The translations under genes and the position numbers were made by a program. A DNA stretch of 64,000 nucleotides from an uncultured Alphaproteobacteria bacterium (GTDB lineage: Bacteria > Pseudomonadota > Alphaproteobacteria > RF32 > CAG-239). This document shows positions 44,303 to 53,150 of this stretch, one piece after another. The notes under the pieces were generated by a model. The model saw only the letters and a program-made list of their open reading frames with translations, was not told the origin of the DNA and made no database searches. Within the stretch, counting starts at the first letter, position 1, and each line of letters begins with the position of its first letter. The stretch is from positions 1 through 64,000 of the forward strand of contig CAJUCZ010000006.1 in NCBI GenBank assembly GCA_910585375.1, given 5' to 3'.

Positions 44303-47218
44303 TTAATAATCCCAACTGTTGCTTTTAGCTTTCATTTTAGCCATTTTTGCAGCTTCTTTCTCAGCCTTTGCTGCTTCTTTGGCGGCTTCTTTTTCCGCTT
44401 TGGCAGCTTCCTTGGCAGCCTGTTTCTCGGCTTTTTCTGTCTCTTTTTCAAGCTGACGCATTTCTTTGTCCGTCATCAGGCCGTCCGGATCTTTGCGATA
44501 AGCTTCCAACAGCAACTCACGGTCAACATTCTGATTAACGGCAATATAACCTTTGTCATCAATAAATAAACCGCGTTTGGCCAAATGCTTGTCCATCCAA
44601 TCCATCCATTCTTCGGCGCCTTTAATGGTTTCGCCTTCGGCCAGACGATTGTGCAGATCATAATAAACCTCGCTGTAAGCTGCATAACGGCGTGACATTG
44701 TTTCCGGCTTGTCGGTAAACCCTTCCAAATGGGCAGCTACTTCATCGGCATATTTGTCTCCCGGCATTTCATACTGAATTTGAGCTGCACCGTTATAAAA
44801 CGTATATTCGACTTTACCGCCGTTCGCCATCGCAATTTTTCCGGCTACGGCATCAGCCTCCAATATCGGAGCCGGCTCGCCTTTATTGCCGTCAACATCA
44901 TAATCATAACCCTGCGCGGCTTCCTTCTCGGGAATCGGCGCATCATAAAAGTCATAATCATAACCCTTGATCTTATCCTGCGGAACATTGTCAAGCGTAA
45001 CATGTTCAACAATCTTGCCCTTGTAAATCTTGGCAGGCTCCGCCTCTTGTACAGGTTCAACGGGTTGAACAGGCTGAGACGGCTCCGGTTCGACAGGCTG
45101 AACAGGTTCCGGACTAACAGGCTCTGCTACAGGTTTAAAGTCAACCGGCTCCGGCTTGGTCGGTTCAGGATCACAGCGGACAAAATCGTCAGCCAGTCTG
45201 GTACCGCCGGTATTTTGCGTATTTTCCCAACACAGCGGATTACCGTGATTGTCATAAGAATTCATGCCGCGGGCAATATCAATATAATCATTCTGCGTCA
45301 ACTGGCCGCCGCAGGCTTTTTCAATCATATCAACCAAAACCCGCTGTTCGGGAATGTTATTGGCCTTCATAATGGCATATTTATAAACAAATTCTTCTTT
45401 GTTATCAATACCTTCAAAATCCCCCAGATTCAAAGTGGGCTTGTCGCCTTCAAACAGGCCGTACAAAGCATTGGTCAGATCATCTCCGAGGAAGTGACGG
45501 TTACGGTTATCCCAAAACTCGGTATGCAGAGTGTGGTCTCTGGCCTGAGCTTCAATCTTACCGTTGCAGTCGCCGTTATCGACATTTTGTTCTGCACCCT
45601 GCTGCTGATTGCCACGCAAAGCATTTTCAATCTCCTCACACGGATCTTGTTCCGTATCGGTTGTTACCGCAGTATCAGCTTTGGCGGAAACTTGTGTGGA
45701 ATCTTCAGCCACGCTTTCTTGAACGGCAGAATCCTCAGCCACGCTGCTTTGAACGGCAGAATCAACTTTTGCCTCATTCAAATCTCTACCGTCCGGCAAA
45801 GTCAGACCGCTTTTCTCGGAAACATTAGAATCTGCTTGGAATGCACCGGCCAGATGATAGTTCACAACAAACGCCAGCGCAGTCACACCGGCTTTTACCC
45901 AAGCCTTCGATTTACCTTCGCCTTTGTTATAAGCATCTTTGATATCAACGGCATTTTTCAGGGCAACCGTACCATAAGCAAGCGTTGCACGCGTTTTGCT
46001 GGCATATCCGAGCAGAGAATTTGCCGTTGCCGAATTCAATTGTCCGCCGGCAGCCTGCAAAGCGGCATTTCCGGCATTATAACCGGCCACGCCCAAAGCC
46101 AGAACGCCGGAAACGGCTGTCAGGGCATTCAACTTATTGTCTTTCAGAAAAGCACCGAATGTCTTATACTCTTTCCGACTGGCTTTCCAGGACTGAACCA
46201 TCGGTTTCATACCGTTATAAAAAGCATAAACACCATATGCCGCCAAACCGACCGGGCCCAAACCACCGGCAGCACACAACATCAGACTATTTGCGCCGAT
46301 ATTGGAAACAACCTTAACCGCCGTCTTGGCAACCTCATAACGCTTGCCGTATTTTTTGGAAAATTTATCATCCAGTTGCGAAATTTTCTTGTTCAGTTTG
46401 GCCAATACAGGAATATTGCCAAGCTTATTCTTAATGCGGTCTTTAATGCTTTCTGTTCTGTCCAGCGTTGTCGCCAGATAACCCATAACAGCATCGCCGT
46501 TAACTTTAAGCGTGCTGTTTTCTTTATCCGTAACGGCAATAGCCTGATCCAAAACCGCTCCGACTTCGATCTTCTTGGTTTTATTGGCTTCCGCGCCGGC
46601 TTTTGAAATGGCAGTACCGGTCAGCATGCTGTAAACGGCCAGTTCGATATTGCTCTTCAAATTCTCGACATACTTGGCCTCGTCAAGTTTTCCGTCAACC
46701 AAACTGTCTGTATAAGCATTAAGTCTGACGGCTTCCAAAACGTCTGCCTTTGTATCATTGTCAATATCCATTCTGTCAAGAAGCTTCCGGCCTTTTGACT
46801 CAAATTTACTGTCCGCAATGTTATGCTTTTGCTCAAATTCTTCAAGCTTGGCGGCATTGTCTTCAATCGTCTTGGCATCAATGTTAACGTCATTAAACTT
46901 TTTATAAACATCAAAAGCTTCCTGCACGGTCTTACCGCTGGTTTGGCCTTTAATAGCCTTGCCGTCCGCACCTATGCCGTAAATTTTAACCAGTTCCTCA
47001 AAAACATCCATGTCTTTGGGATTGAGTTGATAAATACCTTCGGCAAACGGCGCCATCAAATTTGTTCCGATAAAATCTTTCAATTTGGCAAAAGCTTCGG
47101 CGCCTTCTTTTCCGGCAGAAGGCAAAGTTTTGGCCAGATTAATCAAATCTTCGTTGTCAAACTTAGCAAACTCCCCGTCATTAATCATCTGAATTGCATT
47201 TTGAGCATCAATAGCCAT
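44303..47218 (-). CDS. Large protein of unknown function, paralogue B
   Basis: The 971-residue protein has no signal peptide. The N-terminal 300 residues are mostly helical and charged. Three hydrophobic segments lie at about 304-335, 362-391 and 440-460, with RKEYK and FLKDNK between the first two, in the same order and spacing as in paralogue A. A Ser/Ala-rich duplicated segment (SAVQSSVAEDS and SAVQESVAEDS) follows, then a globular part, a Pro-rich linker with PVEPEP and PVQPVEP repeats (about 690-730), and a C-terminal Lys/Glu/Ala coil. The start at 47218 has TAGGAG 9 bases upstream; a longer in-frame reading from 47284 lacks one. It is expressed alone between terminators. Function is unknown. 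Confidence 0.8.
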   Translation of the reverse strand: MAIDAQNAIQMINDGEFAKFDNEDLINLAKTLPSAGKEGAEAFAKLKDFIGTNLMAPFAEGIYQLNPKDMDVFEELVKIYGIGADGKAIKGQTSGKTVQEAFDVYKKFNDVNIDAKTIEDNAAKLEEFEQKHNIADSKFESKGRKLLDRMDIDNDTKADVLEAVRLNAYTDSLVDGKLDEAKYVENLKSNIELAVYSMLTGTAISKAGAEANKTKKIEVGAVLDQAIAVTDKENSTLKVNGDAVMGYLATTLDRTESIKDRIKNKLGNIPVLAKLNKKISQLDDKFSKKYGKRYEVAKTAVKVVSNIGANSLMLCAAGGLGPVGLAAYGVYAFYNGMKPMVQSWKASRKEYKTFGAFLKDNKLNALTAVSGVLALGVAGYNAGNAALQAAGGQLNSATANSLLGYASKTRATLAYGTVALKNAVDIKDAYNKGEGKSKAWVKAGVTALAFVVNYHLAGAFQADSNVSEKSGLTLPDGRDLNEAKVDSAVQSSVAEDSAVQESVAEDSTQVSAKADTAVTTDTEQDPCEEIENALRGNQQQGAEQNVDNGDCNGKIEAQARDHTLHTEFWDNRNRHFLGDDLTNALYGLFEGDKPTLNLGDFEGIDNKEEFVYKYAIMKANNIPEQRVLVDMIEKACGGQLTQNDYIDIARGMNSYDNHGNPLCWENTQNTGGTRLADDFVRCDPEPTKPEPVDFKPVAEPVSPEPVQPVEPEPSQPVQPVEPVQEAEPAKIYKGKIVEHVTLDNVPQDKIKGYDYDFYDAPIPEKEAAQGYDYDVDGNKGEPAPILEADAVAGKIAMANGGKVEYTFYNGAAQIQYEMPGDKYADEVAAHLEGFTDKPETMSRRYAAYSEVYYDLHNRLAEGETIKGAEEWMDWMDKHLAKRGLFIDDKGYIAVNQNVDRELLLEAYRKDPDGLMTDKEMRQLEKETEKAEKQAAKEAAKAEKEAAKEAAKAEKEAAKMAKMKAKSNSWDY

Positions 47219-47429
47219 TTTAAAAACTCCTAACAAAATTCTATTTGACGTGATAATAGCGCATTTTTTAGAATATTTCAACAACTTTTTGTCAAATTAA
47301 TCCAAAAAATACCTTTTCGGTCAAAAATTTCTCTAATTAAATAAAATTATAACCGGATTTAGTTAAAATATCTTTTATTTTATATGGTTTTCTGCGGCTT
47401 TGAGAAATCGAATCGGTGTTTTTCCACAA

Positions 47430-47462
47430 AAAAATCCCCGAACCTCACGCTCGGGGATTTTT
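47430..47462 (-). terminator. Intrinsic terminator after the S66 hydrolase gene
   Basis: A 12-bp stem AAAAATCCCCGA / TCGGGGATTTTT with a 9-base loop lies just downstream of the stop at 47466. Confidence 0.88.
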
Positions 47463-47465
47463 GCC

Positions 47466-48461
47466 TCAGACTCTTACCGCCAACAGCATCGACTCCGTAT
47501 CTAAGCAGCATTCTCCGCCGATCGGCAATGTCAAAAGCGGCGTAGTATGTCCAAAATCAACATTGGCAAGAACCGGCATCCGGTCCAGCGCTTTTTTGCT
47601 TTTAATAATATATTCGAGCTTTTCTTTTGTCACATCGGAAGCCTTTTGAAAACGCCCGATGACAATTCCGCTCACATTTTCAAAATCAGGCTGATAAATC
47701 AGCGCTTGCAAATTTCTCTCAAAACTTCCGGCATCCGTTGCCTCGCTGGTAAAACAGTCTTCAATAAACAAAACGGTATGTTTCTCAAACACCGGCCGGT
47801 AAGGAGAACCAAGCAGCAAATCAAATGTTCCGAGATTGCCGCCGACAATCGTTCCTTCGGCTTTTCCGGCATTAATCACCTGCCAGCCTTCGTTTTTAAC
47901 AAAAGTGCGGTCCTCCTGATTGATAAACCACAAATCGTCACTCCAAACATCTGACGGCTTAATCTCGTTTTTCTGATTGCCCAAAATCATTTTCTTCAAA
48001 TTCTCCAGCGTATATTCCGCCCCTTTTTTCATTCCCAGCGAGCTGAAATGCGGACCGGAAAAAGTCACCAGTCCCGTCTTGGCATAAATACCGTTCAACA
48101 ACGCCGTAATATCGGAAAAACCGCAAAAGATTTTTGGATTTTGCCGGATAAGCCCATAATCAAGATACGGCAGCAGCTGATTCGAATTGCTTCCGCCAAT
48201 CACCGTAAACACGGCCTTCACGTTTTTGTCCCCGAAAGCCCCGTTCAAATCCTCCGCCCGTTTTTCAACGTCTGTGGAACCGAACATGTCCCAGTTTTCA
48301 TCCGTGGTGTTCTTGCCGAAAGTCACCTTCAGCCCCATTTCCTCAAACCGTGCTTTGGCAATCTCGCGGCTGTCCCGGCCAATCAGCCTCAGCCCTCTGG
48401 CCGGCGCCACAATCCGGATTTCATCCCCTGCTTTCAACACCTGCGGTACAATCTTCTTCAT
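47466..48461 (-). CDS. S66-family serine peptidase (MccF-like / LD-carboxypeptidase)
   Basis: The 331-residue cytoplasmic protein has the S66 nucleophile loop GGSNSNQLLPYLDY at 89-102 (nucleophile probably Ser 93), FSDITALLNGIYAKTG near 115-130, the EGTIVGGNLGT segment, and GHTTP near the C-terminus that would carry the catalytic His. The match is closer to MccF, which detoxifies processed microcin C, than to the murein LD-carboxypeptidase LdcA. It may act on peptidoglycan peptides or acyl-AMP-type peptides; this cannot be decided here. Upstream GGAGGAAAA matches an SD motif. It is divergent from umuD. Confidence 0.85.
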   Translation of the reverse strand: MKKIVPQVLKAGDEIRIVAPARGLRLIGRDSREIAKARFEEMGLKVTFGKNTTDENWDMFGSTDVEKRAEDLNGAFGDKNVKAVFTVIGGSNSNQLLPYLDYGLIRQNPKIFCGFSDITALLNGIYAKTGLVTFSGPHFSSLGMKKGAEYTLENLKKMILGNQKNEIKPSDVWSDDLWFINQEDRTFVKNEGWQVINAGKAEGTIVGGNLGTFDLLLGSPYRPVFEKHTVLFIEDCFTSEATDAGSFERNLQALIYQPDFENVSGIVIGRFQKASDVTKEKLEYIIKSKKALDRMPVLANVDFGHTTPLLTLPIGGECCLDTESMLLAVRV

Positions 48462-48521
48462 TTTTCCTCCTTGCTAAAAATCTTTTAATCGGATTTTATT
48501 ACAGCTTAATCAAAATTTCTA

Positions 48522-48550
48522 TTGCATTTAAATTTATCCGAAATTATTAT
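48522..48550 (+). promoter_or_regulatory. Promoter of umuDC
   Basis: TTGCAT at 48522-48527, a 17-base spacer and TATTAT at 48545-48550, directly followed by the LexA box. The predicted transcription start lies inside the box, so repressor would block initiation. Confidence 0.75.
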
Positions 48551-48552
48551 AA

Positions 48553-48567
48553 GAACAAAACAAGAAC
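48553..48567. promoter_or_regulatory. LexA (SOS) operator, alphaproteobacterial type
   Basis: GAAC, seven bases, GAAC: the inverse form of GTTC-N7-GTTC, the direct-repeat SOS box of alphaproteobacteria. It starts 2 bases after the -10 hexamer and ends 18 bases before the umuD start. Confidence 0.85.
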
Positions 48568-48584
48568 ACAACAACGAGAATACC

Positions 48585-48959
48585 ATGCCTGCTTTTCACT
48601 CTTCTCATGCTGATACTTTTGATTTTTCAGAAAAGGATTATTCATCCCCGCTGGATCTGAACCGCCATTTGGTTCCTCATCCCGCTGCCACCTATTTTCT
48701 GCGCATGGACAGCGATTCTCTCAGCAGGGACGGCATTTTCCGCGGCGATACGCTGATTGTTGACCGTACCTTGCAGCCGGTATCAGGCAGTTTAATTGTG
48801 GCCGAACTCAACGGAGAATTGCTTGCCCGCCGCCTGCAGCTGTCTTCAAACCGGACACCCCTGTTGTGCTCTGACGGCAACGGTGCTGACCGTATGATTT
48901 CCGCCCGCGACAACTTTTCGGTCTGGGGCGTCATAATCGCAAGTTTCAGAAAGTACTGA
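48585..48959 (+). CDS. umuD: UmuD-like accessory subunit, naturally short and lacking the catalytic Lys
   Basis: In enterobacteria UmuD cleaves itself under RecA and the shortened UmuD' joins UmuC as Pol V. This 124-residue protein aligns well with Escherichia coli UmuD: DLNRHLVPHPAATYFLRMDS matches the DLNQLLIQHPSATYF region, and the serine nucleophile is kept as Ser 45 (DSDS). The catalytic Lys position (E. coli Lys 97) is Arg 82, with GELLARRLQL where GEFTVKKLQL is usual. The N-terminus starts about eight residues before the E. coli cleavage point and has no Cys-Gly or Ala-Gly cleavage pair. The ATG at 48585 has GAGA 8 bases upstream. It is one base from umuC. Confidence 0.85.
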   Translation: MPAFHSSHADTFDFSEKDYSSPLDLNRHLVPHPAATYFLRMDSDSLSRDGIFRGDTLIVDRTLQPVSGSLIVAELNGELLARRLQLSSNRTPLLCSDGNGADRMISARDNFSVWGVIIASFRKY

Positions 48960-48960
48960 T

Positions 48961-50214
48961 ATGTTTTTCCTGTTTGACTGCGACAATTTTTTTGTTTCCT
49001 GCGAACGGATATTCCGTCCGGATTTGAAAAAACGTCCGGTCGTTGTCCTGTCCAGCAACGACGGCTGCGTCGTTTCGCGCTCTTACGAGGCCAAAGCTCT
49101 GCCGATAGCCATGGGAGCGCCTTATTTCAAAATCGAAAAGATGCTCCGAACCGCCGGCGGCGTTGCGCTGTCTTCAAATTTCGAACTTTATTCGGACATC
49201 TCACGCCGCGTTATGAGTCTGATACGCCAAAGCTGCGGCGCCATACAGGTTTATTCCGTCGACGAAGCTTTTGCCCGCCTTCCCGATACCGGCATAAATC
49301 ATTTTCGGCTGGCGGTCAACATCCGGCGTCAAATTCTAAAAGAAATCGGCATCCCGGTTTCTATCGGCATCGCTCCGACTAAAACCCTGTGCAAAGTTGC
49401 TTCTTCTCTGGCCAAAAGCAAAGCCTTTGACAAAGTTGAAATTTTGACGGATCCGCAAAGAATCCGCCAAACGCTGAAAAATTTTGAAGTCAAAAATATC
49501 TGGGGCATCGGCCGCCACCTGACGCCGAAACTCAATTTTCTGGGCATATTCACCGCACTTGAACTCCAAAATTCACCGCTGAAAATGATTCGCCGGAACT
49601 TTGGCATTCCGCTGGAAAAAACCGTCATGGAACTGAACGGCCGCCCCTGTTTGGACATTGAACGGGAAGAAACGGCACAAAGTATAACCGTCTCCCGCAG
49701 CTTTGAACACGAAATCTCAAATTTCGAACAACTCGAAGCCATAATGACCGGCTTTACCGACACTGCCTGCCGCCGGCTGCGTGCCCAAAATGCCGCGGCC
49801 GGAGAAATTGCCGTTTTTCTGAAAACCAACCGCTTCAGAAATCAAAACGGAAGCAGCGGCGGCTCTTATCTTGTCTCGCTCGGCGGCCCTTGTATTCACA
49901 CCGGCCGCTTTATTGCCGCCATGAAATACGGCCTGAAACAAATATTCTCACCGCAGGAAGCCTACAAATCAGCAGGCATAACCCTGCTGGCAATAGAAAA
50001 CGCCAATGCTCTCCAAACCTCTTTATTTGAAAAATCTGCCCTGCCGCCGGAAGAGCAGAAACTCATGCAGGCATTCGACAAACTAAACGCCAAACTCGGT
50101 GCCCATACGGTTTTCTTTGCCGCTCAGGCATTGGCTCCGCAAAAATTTATCCGCAGCAATTTTCATTCCCCGACATACACCACTTCATGGCAGACATTGG
50201 CCGGCGCGCACTAA
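48961..50214 (+). CDS. umuC: UmuC-like Y-family DNA polymerase (Pol V catalytic subunit)
   Basis: UmuC copies damaged DNA. The 417-residue protein starts with LFDCDNFFVSCE (catalytic Asp 6) and has VYSVDEAF near 99-106 with the other two acidic residues, the little-finger region, and a C-terminal QTSLFE near 360 that fits a beta-clamp binding motif. Length and start fit the family. It is translated one base after umuD, under the SOS operator upstream. The gene ends 2 bases before the convergent peroxiredoxin gene. Confidence 0.95.
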   Translation: MFFLFDCDNFFVSCERIFRPDLKKRPVVVLSSNDGCVVSRSYEAKALPIAMGAPYFKIEKMLRTAGGVALSSNFELYSDISRRVMSLIRQSCGAIQVYSVDEAFARLPDTGINHFRLAVNIRRQILKEIGIPVSIGIAPTKTLCKVASSLAKSKAFDKVEILTDPQRIRQTLKNFEVKNIWGIGRHLTPKLNFLGIFTALELQNSPLKMIRRNFGIPLEKTVMELNGRPCLDIEREETAQSITVSRSFEHEISNFEQLEAIMTGFTDTACRRLRAQNAAAGEIAVFLKTNRFRNQNGSSGGSYLVSLGGPCIHTGRFIAAMKYGLKQIFSPQEAYKSAGITLLAIENANALQTSLFEKSALPPEEQKLMQAFDKLNAKLGAHTVFFAAQALAPQKFIRSNFHSPTYTTSWQTLAGAH

Positions 50215-50216
50215 AA

Positions 50217-50927
50217 TCATCTGCCGTAAATTTTCTTTTCTATCTTTTTATCATCCAAATCCTGCAAACAAAAGAACCAGTCTTCGCAAACGGCACCTTC
50301 CGGAAGTTTTTCATCTCTACGTTTCAAGTCATCCATATTGGAGGGTGCCGATAACACGACTTTGTCACCGGGCTGCCAATCCGCCGGTGTTGCCACGCCA
50401 AAAGCGTCACTGACCTGCATTGCAGTCAAAATACGTTTAATTTCCTGAAAATTCCGCCCGTTCGATAAAGGATAATAAATAATCGCCCGAATTTTTCCCT
50501 GCGGATCAATAAAAAAGACTGAACGGACGGTTTTGGTATCGCTGGCTCCCGGTTGGATCATGCCGTATCGCTTAGCCACATCCATACTGACATCGGCCAC
50601 GACCGGAAAATCCATCTTCGGCGATTTAATGCCGTTAAACTCAATTTTGTCTTCCATGGTCTTCAGCCACGCCAGATGAGAACTGATACTGTCAACCGAA
50701 ACCCCGACAAGCTTGGCGTTTAAAACCTCAAATTCATCCGCCATGGCGGCAAAAGACATCAGTTCGCTGGTACAAACCGGCGTAAAATCAGCCGGATGAG
50801 AAAACAAAATCACCCATTTCCCGCTATAATCATCCGGAAAGTTAATTTCACCCTTCGTTGTTGCCGCCGTAAAAGACGGCGCTTCGTCTCCGATAAGGGG
50901 CATCTTTGCATGTTCTGTATTTTCCAT
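50217..50927 (-). CDS. Prx6-type peroxiredoxin
   Basis: Peroxiredoxin that reduces hydrogen peroxide or organic peroxides in the cytoplasm. The 236-residue protein has the peroxidatic Cys 52 in PADFTPVCTSE, and near the C-terminus a CEDWFFC pair spaced as in the archaeal Prx6 group, which suggests a resolving cysteine there. Length matches Prx6-type. AGGGAGAAG precedes the start. It converges with umuC and is divergent from the antiporter gene. Confidence 0.92.
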   Translation of the reverse strand: MENTEHAKMPLIGDEAPSFTAATTKGEINFPDDYSGKWVILFSHPADFTPVCTSELMSFAAMADEFEVLNAKLVGVSVDSISSHLAWLKTMEDKIEFNGIKSPKMDFPVVADVSMDVAKRYGMIQPGASDTKTVRSVFFIDPQGKIRAIIYYPLSNGRNFQEIKRILTAMQVSDAFGVATPADWQPGDKVVLSAPSNMDDLKRRDEKLPEGAVCEDWFFCLQDLDDKKIEKKIYGR

Positions 50928-51052
50928 TACTTCTCCCTCTGAAAAATTGTCTCACTCCGGCTTATATAAAATCCGTAAACGGCTTTTCAAGCTTTACCAA
51001 ATATAAAGGATTAAATGTTATATTTCAGACAATTGGCTTAAGGAGAAAAAAC

Positions 51053-52381
51053 ATGAATTTGGACATTTTGCTGGCAATTGCCGGACTGCTGTTGATGCTT
51101 TGCGTTTTTGCCAACAAAATTTCCGATAAATACGGCATCCCCGCCCTTTTGATTTTTTTGGGGCTTGGCATGCTTGCCGGTTCGGACGGCGTTGGCCGCA
51201 TAGAATTCCACAATGCCCGCCTGACGAACGTCATTGGTACTATTGCTCTGGCTTTCATTTTGTTTTCCGGCGGTTTGGACACCAACTGGCAAAACGTCAA
51301 AGGCATTGCCAAACGCGGCAGCATATTGTCAACCGCGGGCGTCTTACTGACAGCGGTCTTCCTTTTCTTATTCAGCCATGATATCTTGGGGTTGTCTGTC
51401 GAAATCTCCATGTTGCTCAGCGTCATCGTATCCTCAACCGATGCTCCGGCCGTTTTTTCCATTCTGCGGTCACATAATTTAAACGTCCAGCCGCGATTGA
51501 AAGCCCTGTTGGAATTTGAATCCGGCAGTAATGATCCGATGGCCGTGTTTTTGTCAATGAGCGCCATTGCCTTTATCTCACAAGCCGATTTTGACATTCT
51601 CAGCCTGCTTCGGAGTTTCTTCCTGCAAATGTCTTTGGGCATTATTTTGGGATTAAGTTTCGGCTTCGGCGCCTGCCGCCTTCTCTCACAATTCAGTCTG
51701 CCATATAAAGGCCTGTACCCTGTTTACGGCGTTGGCGTGGTTTTGTTGAGCTATAGTCTGACCCAGCTTGCCGGCGGCAACGGATTTTTGGCAGTCTATC
51801 TGTCAGGAATCGTTATGGGGAATACCAGCTACCAATACCGCCGGCACATCATCCGCTTTCAGGACTCTCTGGCTTGGATCATGCAGATCAGCATGTTTCT
51901 GATTCTGGGTCTGTTAGTCAACCCCAATGAACTCTTTCAGGTCATGCCTGTCAGCTTTGCCTGCACAATCTTTTTGATTTTTATCGCCCGCCCGCTGGCC
52001 GTGTGGCTTTGCCTGCTGCGCAGCGACTTCACCTTAAAAGAACAAATATTTATCGGCTGGGCCGGCTTCAAAGGGGCCGTACCGATTATTCTGGCAACCT
52101 ATCCGCTCATCCGCGGCTTTCCCAATTCTCAATTTTTATTCAACCTGATTTTCTTTATGGTCATCATTTCCGTGCTGTTTCAGGGCAAAACCCTTGCGCC
52201 GCTGGCCCGCCTGCTCCGACTGAACACGGAAAAAACTTTAAATCCGGAAAATCCTGATTATATCAGCGAAAATGAAGAAGACGATGATGACGAAGAAGAA
52301 AAAGAAGAAAATTTCTCCCGTTTATCATTCCGTAAACTGTTCAGAAAACTGCTGCATAAAGACCCCAAAGAAGAAGAATGA
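51053..52381 (+). CDS. K+/H+ antiporter (CPA1, NhaP2/CvrA-like)
   Basis: The inner-membrane cation/proton antiporter of 442 residues has about twelve hydrophobic segments, the SSTDAPAVFSILR region near 127-139 and LEFESGSNDPMA near 152-163 that contain the ion-binding acidic residues, and FKGAVPIILAT near 340-350. The C-terminus is a soluble acidic tail (ENEEDDDDEEEKEE) rather than the TrkA_C/CorC domains of NhaP2. The ATG at 51053 follows AAGGAGA. The TGA overlaps the K+ channel start (ATGA), so the two are expressed together. Confidence 0.88.
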   Translation: MNLDILLAIAGLLLMLCVFANKISDKYGIPALLIFLGLGMLAGSDGVGRIEFHNARLTNVIGTIALAFILFSGGLDTNWQNVKGIAKRGSILSTAGVLLTAVFLFLFSHDILGLSVEISMLLSVIVSSTDAPAVFSILRSHNLNVQPRLKALLEFESGSNDPMAVFLSMSAIAFISQADFDILSLLRSFFLQMSLGIILGLSFGFGACRLLSQFSLPYKGLYPVYGVGVVLLSYSLTQLAGGNGFLAVYLSGIVMGNTSYQYRRHIIRFQDSLAWIMQISMFLILGLLVNPNELFQVMPVSFACTIFLIFIARPLAVWLCLLRSDFTLKEQIFIGWAGFKGAVPIILATYPLIRGFPNSQFLFNLIFFMVIISVLFQGKTLAPLARLLRLNTEKTLNPENPDYISENEEDDDDEEEKEENFSRLSFRKLFRKLLHKDPKEEE

Positions 52382-53115
52382 AAAAATACGCTGCTTCAAA
52401 TTTTCTCAAAATGCTGTTTCAAAACTTTAACTTCAGCATTTTCATTAGCCTGTTTTTGTTATCAATTTTTCCATTACACGGATATCTCCGCACCTATCCG
52501 GCTAATCAGACATTTTCCGGCCTGTTCATCCCTCTCGGCAATGCCGTCATAACCGGATTGGCTATTCTGACGCTCAACAGCTTTCTGGCCCGCCGGAACT
52601 ATATCTTTTCTTACCACCCTCACGACAAACTCAAACTGTTTTGCATCGCATTCGGCGCCGGACTTTTGGGATATTACATTACGGCATCCTCTCTCGCCAC
52701 CTACCTGATCAGCCTGATAATAATTTACACGGCAGTAATGAACATTCGCCGCTTTGCCGGAAAGCTTTCCTCCCTCTTGCGGCAAAATACATTGGCAACA
52801 CGCAAAGATATCGGCGAATTTGCCAACTTTTTCATCAATTTGATTATCTCTTTTTCGGTCATAAACCTGAGTCTCAACACCCTTCATAATGACCTCGGGT
52901 GGAAACCTGCATTTAATTTCGGAGATGGCTTTGCCGCAGTCATAGACGCTTTCTACTTCAGCGTCATTACCATAACAACTGTCGGCTACGGTAATATCGT
53001 CCCTCAGACATTACTGTCCCGATTTGTTGTCGCTCTAGAATGCCTTACCGGCTATATTATTTTGGGAATAATGATTGGCATCATCACACGCGGCATTACC
53101 GTTCGAAAGAGTTAA
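52378..53115 (+). CDS. Ion channel with K+-selectivity filter
   Basis: The 245-residue inner-membrane protein has hydrophobic helices at about 20-35, 55-70, 88-122 and 152-168, then a pore loop with TTVGYGN at 200-206, the potassium selectivity signature, and a final helix ending in basic residues. It is a pore-only channel without a visible regulatory domain. Translation is coupled to the antiporter upstream (ATGA overlap), which suggests the pair sets cytoplasmic potassium. Confidence 0.85.
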   Translation: MKKYAASNFLKMLFQNFNFSIFISLFLLSIFPLHGYLRTYPANQTFSGLFIPLGNAVITGLAILTLNSFLARRNYIFSYHPHDKLKLFCIAFGAGLLGYYITASSLATYLISLIIIYTAVMNIRRFAGKLSSLLRQNTLATRKDIGEFANFFINLIISFSVINLSLNTLHNDLGWKPAFNFGDGFAAVIDAFYFSVITITTVGYGNIVPQTLLSRFVVALECLTGYIILGIMIGIITRGITVRKS

Positions 53116-53150
53116 CCGTAACAAATACGCTCCGCCATATGTTTCTGCAC

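Noticed and set aside
45700..45770. Possible CRISPR-like repeats
   Set aside because: Two copies only and inside a coding sequence; they are a peptide duplication.
44729..46606. Open frame of 625 codons opposite paralogue B
   Set aside because: Antisense shadow over a clear gene with strong start and terminator; composition (Ile/Arg/Asn) typical of reverse reading.
48522..48584. Longer N-terminus of the umuD gene starting at TTG 48522
   Set aside because: It would run through the promoter and SOS box, and GAGA precedes the ATG at 48585.
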